Shown: in pieces, positions 30,104-38,753 of the stretch
Layout of the letters: each line of letters starts with the position of its first letter
Position numbering within the stretch: position 1 is the stretch's first letter
Origin: DATFDN01 sp963830565
GTDB lineage: Bacteria; Pseudomonadota; Alphaproteobacteria; Acetobacterales; Acetobacteraceae
NCBI GenBank assembly: GCA_963830565.1
Contig: CAWHMO010000017.1
Coordinates: 1-64,000 of the forward strand
DNA length: 64,000 nt
Reading direction: 5' to 3'
The notes under the pieces: model-generated
Seen by the model: the letters and a program-made list of their open reading frames with translations, nothing else
The model's database searches: none
What the model was told of the DNA's origin: nothing
Made by a program: the position numbers and the translations under genes

Positions 30104-31259
30104 CTAGGCCGCCGCCCTCGCCTCCCCGAACAGCCCCCCAGCGCGCGCCAGCGCCGCCAGATGATGATCCGCATCGCCGAACATCTGGTCGATCATGGTC
30201 ATGCGCTTGAAGTAGTGCCCCACCTTGTATTCCATCGTCACGCCGATGCCGCCGTGCAGCTGCACCGCCTCCTGGCCGACATGGCGGCCGGAGCGGCCAA
30301 TCTGCACCTTGGCCGCCGAGAGCGATTTGCGCCGTTCGGCCTCATTCTCCTCGCCCGCCATGACGGTGGCGAACAGCGCCATGCTGCGCGCCTGCTCGAC
30401 CGCGGTCAGCATGTCCACGGCGCGGAACTGCAAGGCCTGGAAGCTGCCGATCGGGCGGCCGAATTGCTGGCGGGTCTTGAGGTAGTCGAGCGTGATCTCC
30501 TGCATCGACGCCATCACGCCGACCGCCTCGGCGCAGAGCGCCGCCGATGGCGGTGTCGACCACGCGCTCGATCATCGGCAGCGCCGCGCCGGGCTCGCCG
30601 AGCGGCTCGGCGCGCGCGCCCGACAGCGTCACTTCGGCGGCGCGCAGCCCGTCCTGCGTCGGATAGCCGCGCCGGCTCACGCCCTGCGCCTTGGCATCCA
30701 CCAGAAACAGCCCGATCCCGCTGCGGTCGCGCTGGTTGCCGGAGACGCGCGCCGTGACCAGCAGCTTGTCGGCGGAATCGCCGTGCAGGACCACGCCCTT
30801 GGCGCCGTCCAGCACCCAGTTGCCGCCCTGCTCGCGCGCCTTGGTCGCGACATCGGCGAGGTTCCAGCGCGAATGCCGCTCGATATGCGCGAAGGCGAGC
30901 TTCAGCTTGCCTTGCGCCACCTGGGGGATCAGCTCGGATTTCTGTGCGTCGCTGCCGGCGCGGTTGAGCAGGCCGCCGCCCAGCACGACGGTGGCGAAGA
31001 ACGGCTCCAGGATCAGGCCGCGCCCGAATGCCTCCATCACGATCATCATCTCGACCGCGCCGCCGCCGAAGCCGCCCATCGATTCCTCGAAGGGCAGGCC
31101 GAGCAGGCCGAGCTCGGCGTATTGCGACCACAATGAGGCGCTGAAGCCGTCCGGCTCGGCCATGTATTTCTTGCGCTGCTCGAAGTCGTACTGGTCGGCG
31201 ATCATGCGCTCGACGCTGTCCCTGAGCAGGCGCTGCTCCTCGCTGAAATCGAAGTCCAT
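30104..31259 (-). pseudogene. Acyl-CoA dehydrogenase (short partner), one frameshift
   Basis: About 385 codons of an acyl-CoA dehydrogenase beginning MDFDFSEEQRLLRDSVERM. The first 236 residues are in one frame up to VVDTAIGG. After one extra G near 30545 (ATCGGCGGCGC where ATCGCGGCGC restores AIAALCAEAVGVM) the sequence continues MASMQEITLDYLKTRQQFGR and ends AVQLHGGIGVTMEYKVG. With the next gene it probably forms a two-subunit acyl-CoA dehydrogenase. Otherwise conserved, so a sequence error is a real possibility. Confidence 0.8.
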
Positions 31260-31301
31260 GTCCGTCCCCTGCCGGTGAGTTTGGATGGCCGTTCCCCTCA
31301 C

Positions 31302-31392
31302 CGTCATGCCCGGGCTTGACCCGGGCATCCAACGCAGCGCCCTAGCCATTCGGCCCTTGCGCTGGATGGCCGGGTCAGGCCCGGCCATGACG
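31302..31392. repeat. Paired palindromic repeat, type 2
   Basis: The clearest copy: CGTCATGCCCGGGCTTGACC ... with the partner unit ending GGCCCGGCCATGACG. It separates the two acyl-CoA dehydrogenase genes. Confidence 0.85.
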
Positions 31393-31410
31393 AACGAGGG
31401 TGGCGGAGTT

Positions 31411-32607
31411 CTAAAGGCCCAAAATCGCCTTGGCGATGATGTTGTGCTGGATCTCGTTCGAGCCGCCGTAGATCGAGACCTTGCGGTAGTTGAAGTACAT
31501 CGGGCCGGCGGCGGCGGCGTAGTCGGGGCCGATCGGCGGCTCGTTCTGCCCCTGCTCGGGCGGGTGGTACGGCATCACGTACGGCCCCACCACCTCCATC
31601 ATCAGCTCGGTCAGCCGCTGCTGGATCATCGAGCCGCTGATCTTCAGGATCGAGCTGGCCGGGTTCGGCCGGCCCTTCTCGCGCTTCCTTTCATCGGAAA
31701 CCACGCGGAGCTGCGTCATCTCCAGCGCCTTCAGCTCCACCTCGATGGCGGCGAGCTTCTCGCGGAACTTGGGCTCCTCGATCAGCGGCCGGTCGCCCTC
31801 GCGCTCCATCGCGGCGAGCTGCTTGATGCGCGCCACCTTGGCCTTGGAGGCGCCAACGCGCGCGATCCCGGTGCGCTCGTTGCCGAGCAGGAACTTGGCG
31901 TAGTCCCAGCCCTTGTTCTCCTGGCCGACCAGGTTCTCGGCCGGCACCTCGACATTGTCGAAGAACACCTCGTTCACTTCGCGCCCGCCGTCGATGGTGA
32001 CGATCGGGCGGACGGTGATCCCCGGCGTCTTCATGTCGCACAGGATGAACGAGATGCCCTCCTGCTTCTTCGCCGTGGGATTGGTTCGGGCGAGCACGAA
32101 GATCCAGTCGGCGTACTGCGCCAGCGTGGTCCACATCTTCTGGCCGTTGATGACGTACTTGTCGCCCTTGCGCTCGGCGCGTGTGCGCAGCGAGGCCAGA
32201 TCGGAGCCGGCGCCGGGCTCGGAGAAGCCCTGGCACCAGAAATCGTCGGCGTTGGCGCAGCGGGGCAGGAAGCGGCGCTTCTGCTCGTCATTGCCGAACT
32301 GCGCGATCACCGGGCCGACCATGGTGACGTTGAAGCCGATCGGCGGCGGGACATGCGCCTGTTGCAGCTCGTCCTGGTACATGTAGACCTGCACCGGGCT
32401 CCAGGGCTGCCCGCCCCATTCCACCGGCCAGTTCGGGGTCGCCCAGCCGCGCGCGTTCAGGATGCGCTGGGTGGTGACGAGGTCGTCCTTCGACAGATGC
32501 TCGCCATCGCGCAGCTTGGCGCGGATCGTCTCGGGGACCTCGGTGCGGAAGAAGCGGCGTGCGTCCTCGCGGAAGGCGAGTTCTTCCTGGGTGAAGTTCA
32601 GGTCCAT
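31411..32607 (-). CDS. Acyl-CoA dehydrogenase (long partner)
   Basis: A complete 398-residue flavin acyl-CoA dehydrogenase. FAD/acyl-CoA region WCQGFSEPGAGSDLASL and YVINGQKMWTT are typical, and the C-terminus is YGGSNEIQHNIIAKAILGL. The YGGS at the end lacks the Glu that serves as the base in MCAD-like enzymes, a pattern known from alpha-beta type dehydrogenases in which the two subunits differ (for example the steroid-side-chain FadE pairs). The adjacent second dehydrogenase supports that reading. Divergent from the acyl-CoA ligase gene. Confidence 0.92.
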   Translation of the reverse strand: MDLNFTQEELAFREDARRFFRTEVPETIRAKLRDGEHLSKDDLVTTQRILNARGWATPNWPVEWGGQPWSPVQVYMYQDELQQAHVPPPIGFNVTMVGPVIAQFGNDEQKRRFLPRCANADDFWCQGFSEPGAGSDLASLRTRAERKGDKYVINGQKMWTTLAQYADWIFVLARTNPTAKKQEGISFILCDMKTPGITVRPIVTIDGGREVNEVFFDNVEVPAENLVGQENKGWDYAKFLLGNERTGIARVGASKAKVARIKQLAAMEREGDRPLIEEPKFREKLAAIEVELKALEMTQLRVVSDERKREKGRPNPASSILKISGSMIQQRLTELMMEVVGPYVMPYHPPEQGQNEPPIGPDYAAAAGPMYFNYRKVSIYGGSNEIQHNIIAKAILGL

Positions 32608-32693
32608 GTGGCGCTCCCCACGTCTGTGGTGGCAAGGTGCGGTTCGGCAAGCCCGGCGTCAATCGGGTCGGAAAAATGCAGGGAGAGCGGATC

Positions 32694-34259
32694 ATGGAAC
32701 GTTTCGGTTCCCTGGCAGAGGTGTTCCGCGCGCAGGCACGGGCTCAGCCACGGGCGACGGCGCAGATCTTCCGCGATCGCGTGACCACCTACGCCGAGCT
32801 TGATCGGCACGCGAGCCAGGTCGCCAACGGGCTGATCGCGCTCGGCGCCCGCCCCGGCACACGGATCGGCTATCTCGGCAAGAACTCCGACCTCTACTTC
32901 GAGCTGCTGTTCGGTGCGCTGAAGGCGAACGTGGTGCTGGTGCCGGTGAACTGGCGCCTTGCCCCGCCCGAGGCGGCGGCGATCCTCGCCGATGCCGGCG
33001 CCGACATCCTGTTCGTCGGACCCGGCTCCGCGCCGATGGCCGATTCCATCAAGGAAGCCGGCCATTCCGCCCGCCATCGCATCGGCATGGACGGGGCCGA
33101 TCCGGCAAGGCCCGATTTCGCCGCGTGGCGGGACGCCCGGCCGGACAGCGACCCGATGCTGCCGGGCGGCCCCGAGGACACGGCGATCCAGCTCTACACC
33201 TCGGGTACGACCGGCCTGCCAAAAGGCGTCGAGCTGACCAACGGGAACTATCTCGCCCTGATGCGGGACTGGGGGGCGCTGGGCTTCGGCGACCTTGGTC
33301 CCTCGGACGTCGTGCTCACCTGCATGCCGCTGTTTCACGTCGCCGGGGTGAACATGGGCATTCTCGCGCTGTCCTATGGCGCCACCAATGTCGTCATGGA
33401 GGAGGTGAACGTCCCCGGACTGCTCGACCTGATCCCCCGCCACGGCGTCACCCTGGCGCTGCTGGTGCCGGCCGTCGTGCTCGCGCTGGTGCAGCACCCG
33501 GACGCGGCGCGCGCCGATCTCGGATCACTGCGGCACCTGATCTACGGCGCCTCTCCGATCGCCGAGGCCACGGTGCTGCGCGCCAAGGCGCTGCTGCCCG
33601 GCGCCGAGCTATGGCACGTCTATGGCCTCACCGAGACCAGTGGCGGCGGCACGTATCTGCCTCCGGCGCTGCACGAGGGACCGAACGCCAAGCTCCGCTC
33701 CTGCGGCCACCCCTACCCCTCGTTCGAGTTGCGGGTGGTCGGACCGCTCGGCGAGACGCTGCCTACGGGCGAGGTGGGGGAGATCGTCATCCGCGCCGCG
33801 GCGGTGATGAAGGGCTACTGGAACCAGCCCGCGGCGACGCGCGCGGCGTTCTTCGACGACGGCTGGCTGCGCACCGGCGATGCCGGCTACTTCGATGAGG
33901 AGGGATTCCTCACCATCCACGACCGCATCAAGGACATGATCGTCTCGGGCGCCGAGAATGTCTATCCGGCCGAGGTCGAGAATGCCCTGATGAACCACCC
34001 CGCGATCGCGGACGTTGCCGTGATCGGGGTGCCCGACGAACGCTGGGGCGAGGCGGTGAAGGCGATCGTCGTGCTGAAGCCCGGCCAGCAGGCGACGCAG
34101 GACGACATCCTCGCCTTCGCCCGCACCCGCATCGCCGGCTACAAGCTGCCCAAATCCATCGAGTTCGTCCCCGCCCTGCCGCGCAACCCGAGCGGCAAGA
34201 TCCTGCGTCGCGAGCTGCGCGCGCCCCACTGGGCCGGGCGCACGCGAAAGGTGAACTGA
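32694..34259 (+). CDS. Fatty-acid/carboxylate--CoA ligase (AMP-forming)
   Basis: A 521-residue adenylate-forming CoA ligase. YTSGTTGLPKG (P-loop), YGLTETSGGGTY, WLRTGDAGYFDEEGFLTI and the C-terminal PRNPSGKILRREL with the catalytic Lys are all present. The frame is open upstream, but GGGAGAGCGGATC before ATG 32694 marks the likely start. It probably activates the substrate oxidised by the two acyl-CoA dehydrogenases encoded on the other side of an 86-base divergent promoter region. Substrate chain length is unknown. Confidence 0.9.
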   Translation: MERFGSLAEVFRAQARAQPRATAQIFRDRVTTYAELDRHASQVANGLIALGARPGTRIGYLGKNSDLYFELLFGALKANVVLVPVNWRLAPPEAAAILADAGADILFVGPGSAPMADSIKEAGHSARHRIGMDGADPARPDFAAWRDARPDSDPMLPGGPEDTAIQLYTSGTTGLPKGVELTNGNYLALMRDWGALGFGDLGPSDVVLTCMPLFHVAGVNMGILALSYGATNVVMEEVNVPGLLDLIPRHGVTLALLVPAVVLALVQHPDAARADLGSLRHLIYGASPIAEATVLRAKALLPGAELWHVYGLTETSGGGTYLPPALHEGPNAKLRSCGHPYPSFELRVVGPLGETLPTGEVGEIVIRAAAVMKGYWNQPAATRAAFFDDGWLRTGDAGYFDEEGFLTIHDRIKDMIVSGAENVYPAEVENALMNHPAIADVAVIGVPDERWGEAVKAIVVLKPGQQATQDDILAFARTRIAGYKLPKSIEFVPALPRNPSGKILRRELRAPHWAGRTRKVN

Positions 34260-34262
34260 CCG

Positions 34263-34890
34263 TCAGCGCAACCGGATCGAAGCATGATGAAGCGTGACGC
34301 CAAGGCCTCGGCTGGGAGGGATCGGGCCGGTGTAAGCGCGGGACGGCAGGATCTCTGCCATCTTCCGACAGCACCGCCTGCCCGGCGACGGTGACGTGCT
34401 CGCCGGTCTTGCATAGCGGCAGGTCGAGATACGGCGCCGGGTCCACCGGCCGGTCGCCCACGAACATTCCGAAATAGAGGTGCGGGCCGAAGGTCACGCC
34501 GGTCAGGCCGACCACGCCCAGCTTCTCCCCAGCCGCGACCACCCGGCCGCCTTCGGCGAAGACGGGGGCGATGGTGCCGAAGTGGCTGTACACGGCGACG
34601 AAGCCGGGATGCTGGACCAGCATCTCCAACCCTCCAGGTCCGCGGCGCTCGATGCGCAGCACCGTCCCGGGGGCGGCGGCTCGGATCGGCGCGCCGAGTG
34701 GGGCTGGAAGATCAATCCCATAATGGTATGTGCCCGCCTGCGGCCTGCCGGGCAGCACGCGCGGCCCGAACGGGGAGGACACACAGGCCGGGCTCACCGG
34801 CGGCAGCAGCCGCTCCGAGACCGCAACCGGCGCGGCGAGGGCCTGGCCGCCGGCCAGCATGAGGGCAAGTCCAAGGGCAAGTCGCTGCAT
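34263..34890 (-). pseudogene. M23 (LytM-like) peptidase domain protein, frameshifted, ligand missing
   Basis: Exported protein with signal peptide (GGQALAAP near residue 22) and an M23 domain: SSPFGPRVLPGRPQAG and YHYGIDLPAPLGAPI. The usual final HxH is GPHLYFGMF here: His-Leu-Tyr, losing the third zinc ligand, so it looks catalytically inactive, as in regulatory LytM proteins. Near 34362 one extra base shifts the frame. Correcting it gives MAEILPSRAYTGPIPPSRG ending at a TGA 3 bases from the convergent ligase gene. Without correction the frame runs far into the antisense of that gene. Confidence 0.75.
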
Positions 34891-35064
34891 GGCGGCTCCG
34901 TCGAAGGCGGAATGCCTCGCCAGGAGCCATATCCGCAGCGGCCGTGTCCACTCAGAACATCGTGTCGGACCGGCTCCTGGGGCCGAGCCGGTGAATGCGG
35001 CGATCGGAACCTCGAGCGGCATCCGTGCGTTGCGGCAATGGCCACAACCTACAGGAGATGATTG

Positions 35065-35247
35065 ATGGACAAGGATCGGGTCGAGGGCATCGGCAAGCAG
35101 GTCAAGGGCGCGGTCAAGGAGACCGCCGGCAAGGTCACTGGCGATGCCAAGACCGAGGCTTCAGGGCAGGCCGACAAGGCCGAGGGCAAGGCGCAGAACG
35201 CCGTCGGCGGGGCCAAGGACGCGATGAGGGACAAGCTCTCGAAGTAA
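35065..35247 (+). CDS. CsbD-family stress protein
   Basis: A 60-residue acidic/basic, Lys-Gly-Ala-rich protein with the CsbD signature: DRVEGIGKQVKGAVKETAGK and GDAKTEASGQADKAEGKAQN. CsbD-like proteins are abundant stress-response proteins of unknown mechanism. ATG 35065 follows AGGAGATGATTG; a TTG one codon earlier is possible. Likely in the same transcript as the DUF3309 gene next door. Confidence 0.92.
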   Translation: MDKDRVEGIGKQVKGAVKETAGKVTGDAKTEASGQADKAEGKAQNAVGGAKDAMRDKLSK

Positions 35248-35250
35248 GGC

Positions 35251-35403
35251 ATGTCCGCCGTCCTGCTCGCGATCCTGTTCCTGCTGGTCCTCGCGGCACT
35301 GCCGCGCTGGCCCTATAGCGAAGGATGGGGATGGTATCCGAGCGGGGCGCTGGCCCTGGCGCTGCTGGTGGCGACGATCGTGCTGATCTTCGCCTGGGCC
35401 TGA
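35251..35403 (+). CDS. DUF3309-family small membrane protein
   Basis: A 50-residue protein with two hydrophobic helices around the conserved LPRWPYSEGWGWYPSG element, which identifies the DUF3309 family. These small proteins often accompany CsbD- or stress-type genes in alphaproteobacteria. It starts 3 bases after the CsbD stop and ends at 35403. Confidence 0.85.
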   Translation: MSAVLLAILFLLVLAALPRWPYSEGWGWYPSGALALALLVATIVLIFAWA

Positions 35404-35423
35404 CGCCGTCGGCCGGCACCGTG

Positions 35424-35461
35424 GAGGGGCGCTTCCAGGAATGCCTGAAAGCGCCCCTCCA
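35424..35461. terminator. Hairpin between convergent genes
   Basis: GGAGGGGCGCTT and AAGCGCCCCTCC pair over 12 bp, extended by CAGG/CCTG beyond one mismatch around the loop AATG. It lies between DUF3309 and the Gly-rich gene, which converge, so it probably terminates both. Confidence 0.75.
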
Positions 35462-35470
35462 TGCATCAAG

Positions 35471-35854
35471 CTATCTCGCGGTGCCGCCGGTGCTGGTGCC
35501 GCCGGTTCCCATGCCAGCCCCGGAACCGCCCGTGGAACCCGCCGTGCCGCCGGTCATGCCCGTTCCGCCGCCGGTGGTGCCGCCTACGCCGCCCGTGCTC
35601 GCCCCGGCTGCTCCGGTCGTGCTGGATAGACCGGTCGTCCCCGTCCCCATCCCGGATCCGCCGCTCATTCCCGCGCCGCTGCCGCCCGTCCCCGCGCCAC
35701 CACTGCTCATCCCCGCGCCGCCGCCGCCCATCCCGCCGCCGGCCGCCCCGCCTCCCGCGCCTCCGCCGCCCCCGCCAGCTTGAGCGAACGCAAGCGCCGT
35801 GGCGCCCGTCAACAGCATGGAGGCGACGCCCATCACGCGAATTGTCTTCCACAT
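35471..35854 (-). CDS. Secreted glycine-rich low-complexity protein
   Basis: A 127-residue protein: signal peptide (VASMLLTGATALAFAQ) followed by an almost pure Gly/Ser/Thr/Ala/Met sequence with runs such as GGGGGGAGGGAAGGGMGG. No other domain. The start ATG 35854 is chosen because the signal peptide begins there; a longer frame opens upstream. Such proteins may be surface or matrix components; function unknown. Confidence 0.6.
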   Translation of the reverse strand: MWKTIRVMGVASMLLTGATALAFAQAGGGGGGAGGGAAGGGMGGGGAGMSSGGAGTGGSGAGMSGGSGMGTGTTGLSSTTGAAGASTGGVGGTTGGGTGMTGGTAGSTGGSGAGMGTGGTSTGGTAR

Positions 35855-35983
35855 GGGTTGCTTGTTCCTTCCGAGTGTCGCCCGCAATTCGGGCGGCTCA
35901 TCTGGGTAAACGCGGTCCGAGCGGGCCGGACTGGTCGGGTCACGGACTTGTCGGCCGTTTCGCTTCGCGACTGCGAGGCCGCC

Positions 35984-36682
35984 TCAGACCTCCAGCCACT
36001 CCCGCCGCACGCCCGCGTCTGCTTCCAGCGCCGCGGGCGTGCCCTCGAAGACGATCCGGCCGTGCCCCATCACATACAGGCGGCGCGAGATGCGGAGAGC
36101 GATGGTGAGCTTCTGCTCGACCAGCAGGATCGAGACGCCCCGGCGCGCGATCTCGGCGAGCAGCATCCCCACCTGTTCCACCAGACGCGGCGCCAGGCCC
36201 TCGGTCGGCTCGTCGATCAGGATCAGGTCGGGGTCGCCCATCAGGGTGCGGCACATGGTCAGCATCTGCTGCTCCCCGCCCGAGAGCACGCCGGCCGCGT
36301 TGTCCTGCCGCGCGGCGAGGTTCGGGAATAGCCGGAACACGTCGTCATAGTTCCAGCGCCCGAACCTGTCGGCGCGCTTCAGCCCGAGCGCGAGGTTCTG
36401 TCGCACCGTCAGCGCGGGAAAGACCTGCCGGTCCTCCGGCACGTAGCCGAGCCCCTTGCGCGCGATCAGGTTCGCGCTGAGCCCCGCGATCGTCTCGCCC
36501 CGCCAGCGTACCGCGCCGTGGGGCGCGACCAGCCCCATGATCGCCTTGCAGGTGGTCGAGCGCCCGACGCCGTTGCGCCCCAGCAGGCTCACGATCTCGC
36601 CCTCGCCGACACTCAGCGTCACCCCATGCAGGATGTGGCTCTTGCCGTAATAGGCGTGCAGGTCCTCGACTTCGAGCGTCAT
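35984..36682 (-). CDS. livF: Branched-chain amino acid-type ABC transporter ATPase LivF-like
   Basis: A 232-residue ATPase of the LivF family. Signature LSGGEQQMLTMCRTL and Walker B LILIDEPTEGL are normal. The Walker A, GRNGVGRSTT, has Arg where Lys is usual, a substitution seen in some Liv-type ATPases, as I recall. Its start overlaps the livG stop. Last gene of a five-gene transporter operon. Confidence 0.92.
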   Translation of the reverse strand: MTLEVEDLHAYYGKSHILHGVTLSVGEGEIVSLLGRNGVGRSTTCKAIMGLVAPHGAVRWRGETIAGLSANLIARKGLGYVPEDRQVFPALTVRQNLALGLKRADRFGRWNYDDVFRLFPNLAARQDNAAGVLSGGEQQMLTMCRTLMGDPDLILIDEPTEGLAPRLVEQVGMLLAEIARRGVSILLVEQKLTIALRISRRLYVMGHGRIVFEGTPAALEADAGVRREWLEV

Positions 36683-37431
36683 GCCGGGAGCGCCCCGAGA
36701 TAGGCTTCCTGCACGGCGCGACTGGCGCGGATCTCGGCTGGCGGACCCGATGCGATCACTTGGCCATAAACCAGCACGGTGATGGTGTCGGCGAGGTCGA
36801 ACACCACCCGCATGTCGTGTTCGACCATCAGCAGGGTCCGGTCCGCGGTCAGCCGGCGGATCAGGGCCATCGCCTGTTCGGTCTCGGTGTTGCTCATGCC
36901 GGCGGTGGGCTCATCCAGCAGGATCGCCTCGGCGCCGCCGGCGATCGTCATGCCGATCTCCAGTTCCCGCTGCTCGGCGTACGACAGCAGCCCTGCCTGC
37001 ACGTCGCGACGGCCGGCGAGGTTGATCTCCTCCAGCAGCCGCTCGGCCTCCTCGTTCAGCGCGCGCTGGCGCGCGAGGCTCTGCCAGAACGAATACCGAT
37101 AGCCGCGGCTCCAGAGCAGCCCGCACCGGATGTTCTCGAACACACTGAGCCGCTGGAAAATCGAGGTGATCTGGAAGCTGCGCGACAGGCCCAGCCGGTT
37201 GATGCGGTGCGGCGGCAGGCCGTCGATCCGGGTTTCGTCGAGCCGGATCTCGCCGGCGCTCAGCTCGAACCGGCCGCTGATCAGGTTGAACAGCGTGGTC
37301 TTGCCCGCCCCGTTCGGGCCGATCAACGCATGCCGCTCGCCCGCCGCGATGTCGAGCGTGACGCCACGGATGATCTGGGTCACGCCGAAGTTCTTGCGCA
37401 CGTCGCGCAGATGGATGCCCGGCGCCCTCAT
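36679..37431 (-). CDS. livG: Branched-chain amino acid-type ABC transporter ATPase LivG-like
   Basis: A 250-residue ATPase. Walker A GPNGAGKTT, a signature variant LLSYAEQRELEI, and Walker B AILLDEPTAGM are visible. The frame is open upstream into livM sequence, but ATG 37431 overlaps the livM stop and starts the homology. Partner of LivF. Confidence 0.93.
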   Translation of the reverse strand: MRAPGIHLRDVRKNFGVTQIIRGVTLDIAAGERHALIGPNGAGKTTLFNLISGRFELSAGEIRLDETRIDGLPPHRINRLGLSRSFQITSIFQRLSVFENIRCGLLWSRGYRYSFWQSLARQRALNEEAERLLEEINLAGRRDVQAGLLSYAEQRELEIGMTIAGGAEAILLDEPTAGMSNTETEQAMALIRRLTADRTLLMVEHDMRVVFDLADTITVLVYGQVIASGPPAEIRASRAVQEAYLGALPA

Positions 37432-38753
37432 CGGATGGCCGGCGCCAGCCCCGCCATCAACCGGTCCCAGACGGCATGGAACCGGCGCGCCTCCAGCCGC
37501 AGCCATGCGATCCCGATCGCCGTCCCGGCCAGCGTGCCCGCCCAGGGCATGATCGTGTAGACGTCCGGCGTCAGGCCGAACAGGCTGAGCGTCTTGCCCT
37601 CGGCGGCGCCAATGGTTGCGAACGACAGCATCTCCACCAGCCCGACGAAGCCCGCCAGCACCAGCAGGCACGGGACGGCCAGTCGCAGATAGGGAACCGT
37701 CAGCGCGCGGAGCCGCCCAGCCCGCGCGATCGGCGCGTGCGCCAGCAGGATGCCGGTGATGCCGGTGGGCGCGAAGGTGACCATGGCAATGAACAGCAGG
37801 CCCACATAGACCAGCCAGGAGTTCGACATGAGGCTCAGGCCGCTCTGCAGCGCGGTGATCAGGATGGCCCCGATCACCGGCCCGGCGAAGCTGCCCACGC
37901 CGCCGATAAAGGCCATCAGCAGCGCGTTGCCCGACAGTGGCGCGTTGACCGCATCGAACGTGACGATCTCGTAGGTGATGGCGTACAGTCCCCCGCCGAT
38001 CCCCGCGAACAGGCCGGAAAGCGCGAATTGCAGGAACCGCACCATCCGCGGGTCGTAGCCCACGAACTGCGCCCGCTCGTAGTTGTCGCGGCAGGCGTTG
38101 GCCATCCGCCCGAGCGGCGTGCCCCGCAGGTAGTACATGCCAAGCGCGGCGAGCAGCGTCCAGCCGACGATCAGATAATAGACCTCCAGCCCGTGCGCGT
38201 AGCTGACGCCGAACAGGCTCCAGGTGTTCTGCCGGTCGGTCGTGATGCCGCTCTCGCCGCCGAAGAAATGCTGGAACATGATCGCCGCCGTGGCGACCAG
38301 CTCGCCGATGCCGAAGGTGATCATGGCGAAGGCGGTGGTGCGCTGCTTGGTCGCCATTGCCCCGAACACCGCCGCCAGCCCCAGGCCGCACAGCCCGGCG
38401 GCGAGCGGCATCAGCTCGATCGGCAGCGCCAGCCCGCCATTGCCGGCGGCATTGAGGAAGTGCGCCACGCAGTAGCCGCCAAAGCCGAAGAACACGGCAT
38501 GGCAGAACGACAGCAGCCCAGCTTCGCCCATCAGCATGTTGTACGACAGGGCGAAGATGATCATCATGCCCATCTGGCTGAACATGGAGATCATGAAGCC
38601 GTTGTCGCGCGCGTGGGCGTAGTCGCGGAACAGCCAGGGCAGCACGAGGCCGATGACCAGCATCCCGATCCACGGCCATGCGGCGCGCAGCTTCCGGCGG
38701 CGGGGCGGCGCGCGGACGGCGAGATCGCGGACGGGCGGCGCGGCGGAGCTCAT
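37428..38753 (-). CDS. livM: Branched-chain amino acid-type ABC permease LivM-like
   Basis: A 441-residue permease with about ten membrane helices. ALSYNMLMGEAGLLSFCHAVFFG matches the family's conserved segment in two parts, and GGVGSFAGPVIGA is the ATPase-contact region. A C-terminal hydrophobic extension of about 80 residues exceeds typical LivM. Its ATG 38753 overlaps the livH stop (ATGA). Confidence 0.92.
   Translation of the reverse strand: MSSAAPPVRDLAVRAPPRRRKLRAAWPWIGMLVIGLVLPWLFRDYAHARDNGFMISMFSQMGMMIIFALSYNMLMGEAGLLSFCHAVFFGFGGYCVAHFLNAAGNGGLALPIELMPLAAGLCGLGLAAVFGAMATKQRTTAFAMITFGIGELVATAAIMFQHFFGGESGITTDRQNTWSLFGVSYAHGLEVYYLIVGWTLLAALGMYYLRGTPLGRMANACRDNYERAQFVGYDPRMVRFLQFALSGLFAGIGGGLYAITYEIVTFDAVNAPLSGNALLMAFIGGVGSFAGPVIGAILITALQSGLSLMSNSWLVYVGLLFIAMVTFAPTGITGILLAHAPIARAGRLRALTVPYLRLAVPCLLVLAGFVGLVEMLSFATIGAAEGKTLSLFGLTPDVYTIMPWAGTLAGTAIGIAWLRLEARRFHAVWDRLMAGLAPAIR

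Noticed and set aside
33928..35022. A 364-residue M23 protein reaching into the ligase gene
   Set aside because: The C-terminal ~130 residues are antisense of the ligase; correcting one base gives a natural stop at 34263.
36679..38679. A 666-residue fusion of livM antisense-frame sequence with LivG
   Set aside because: The first two thirds are livM DNA in another frame. LivG begins at 37431 with overlap to the livM stop.
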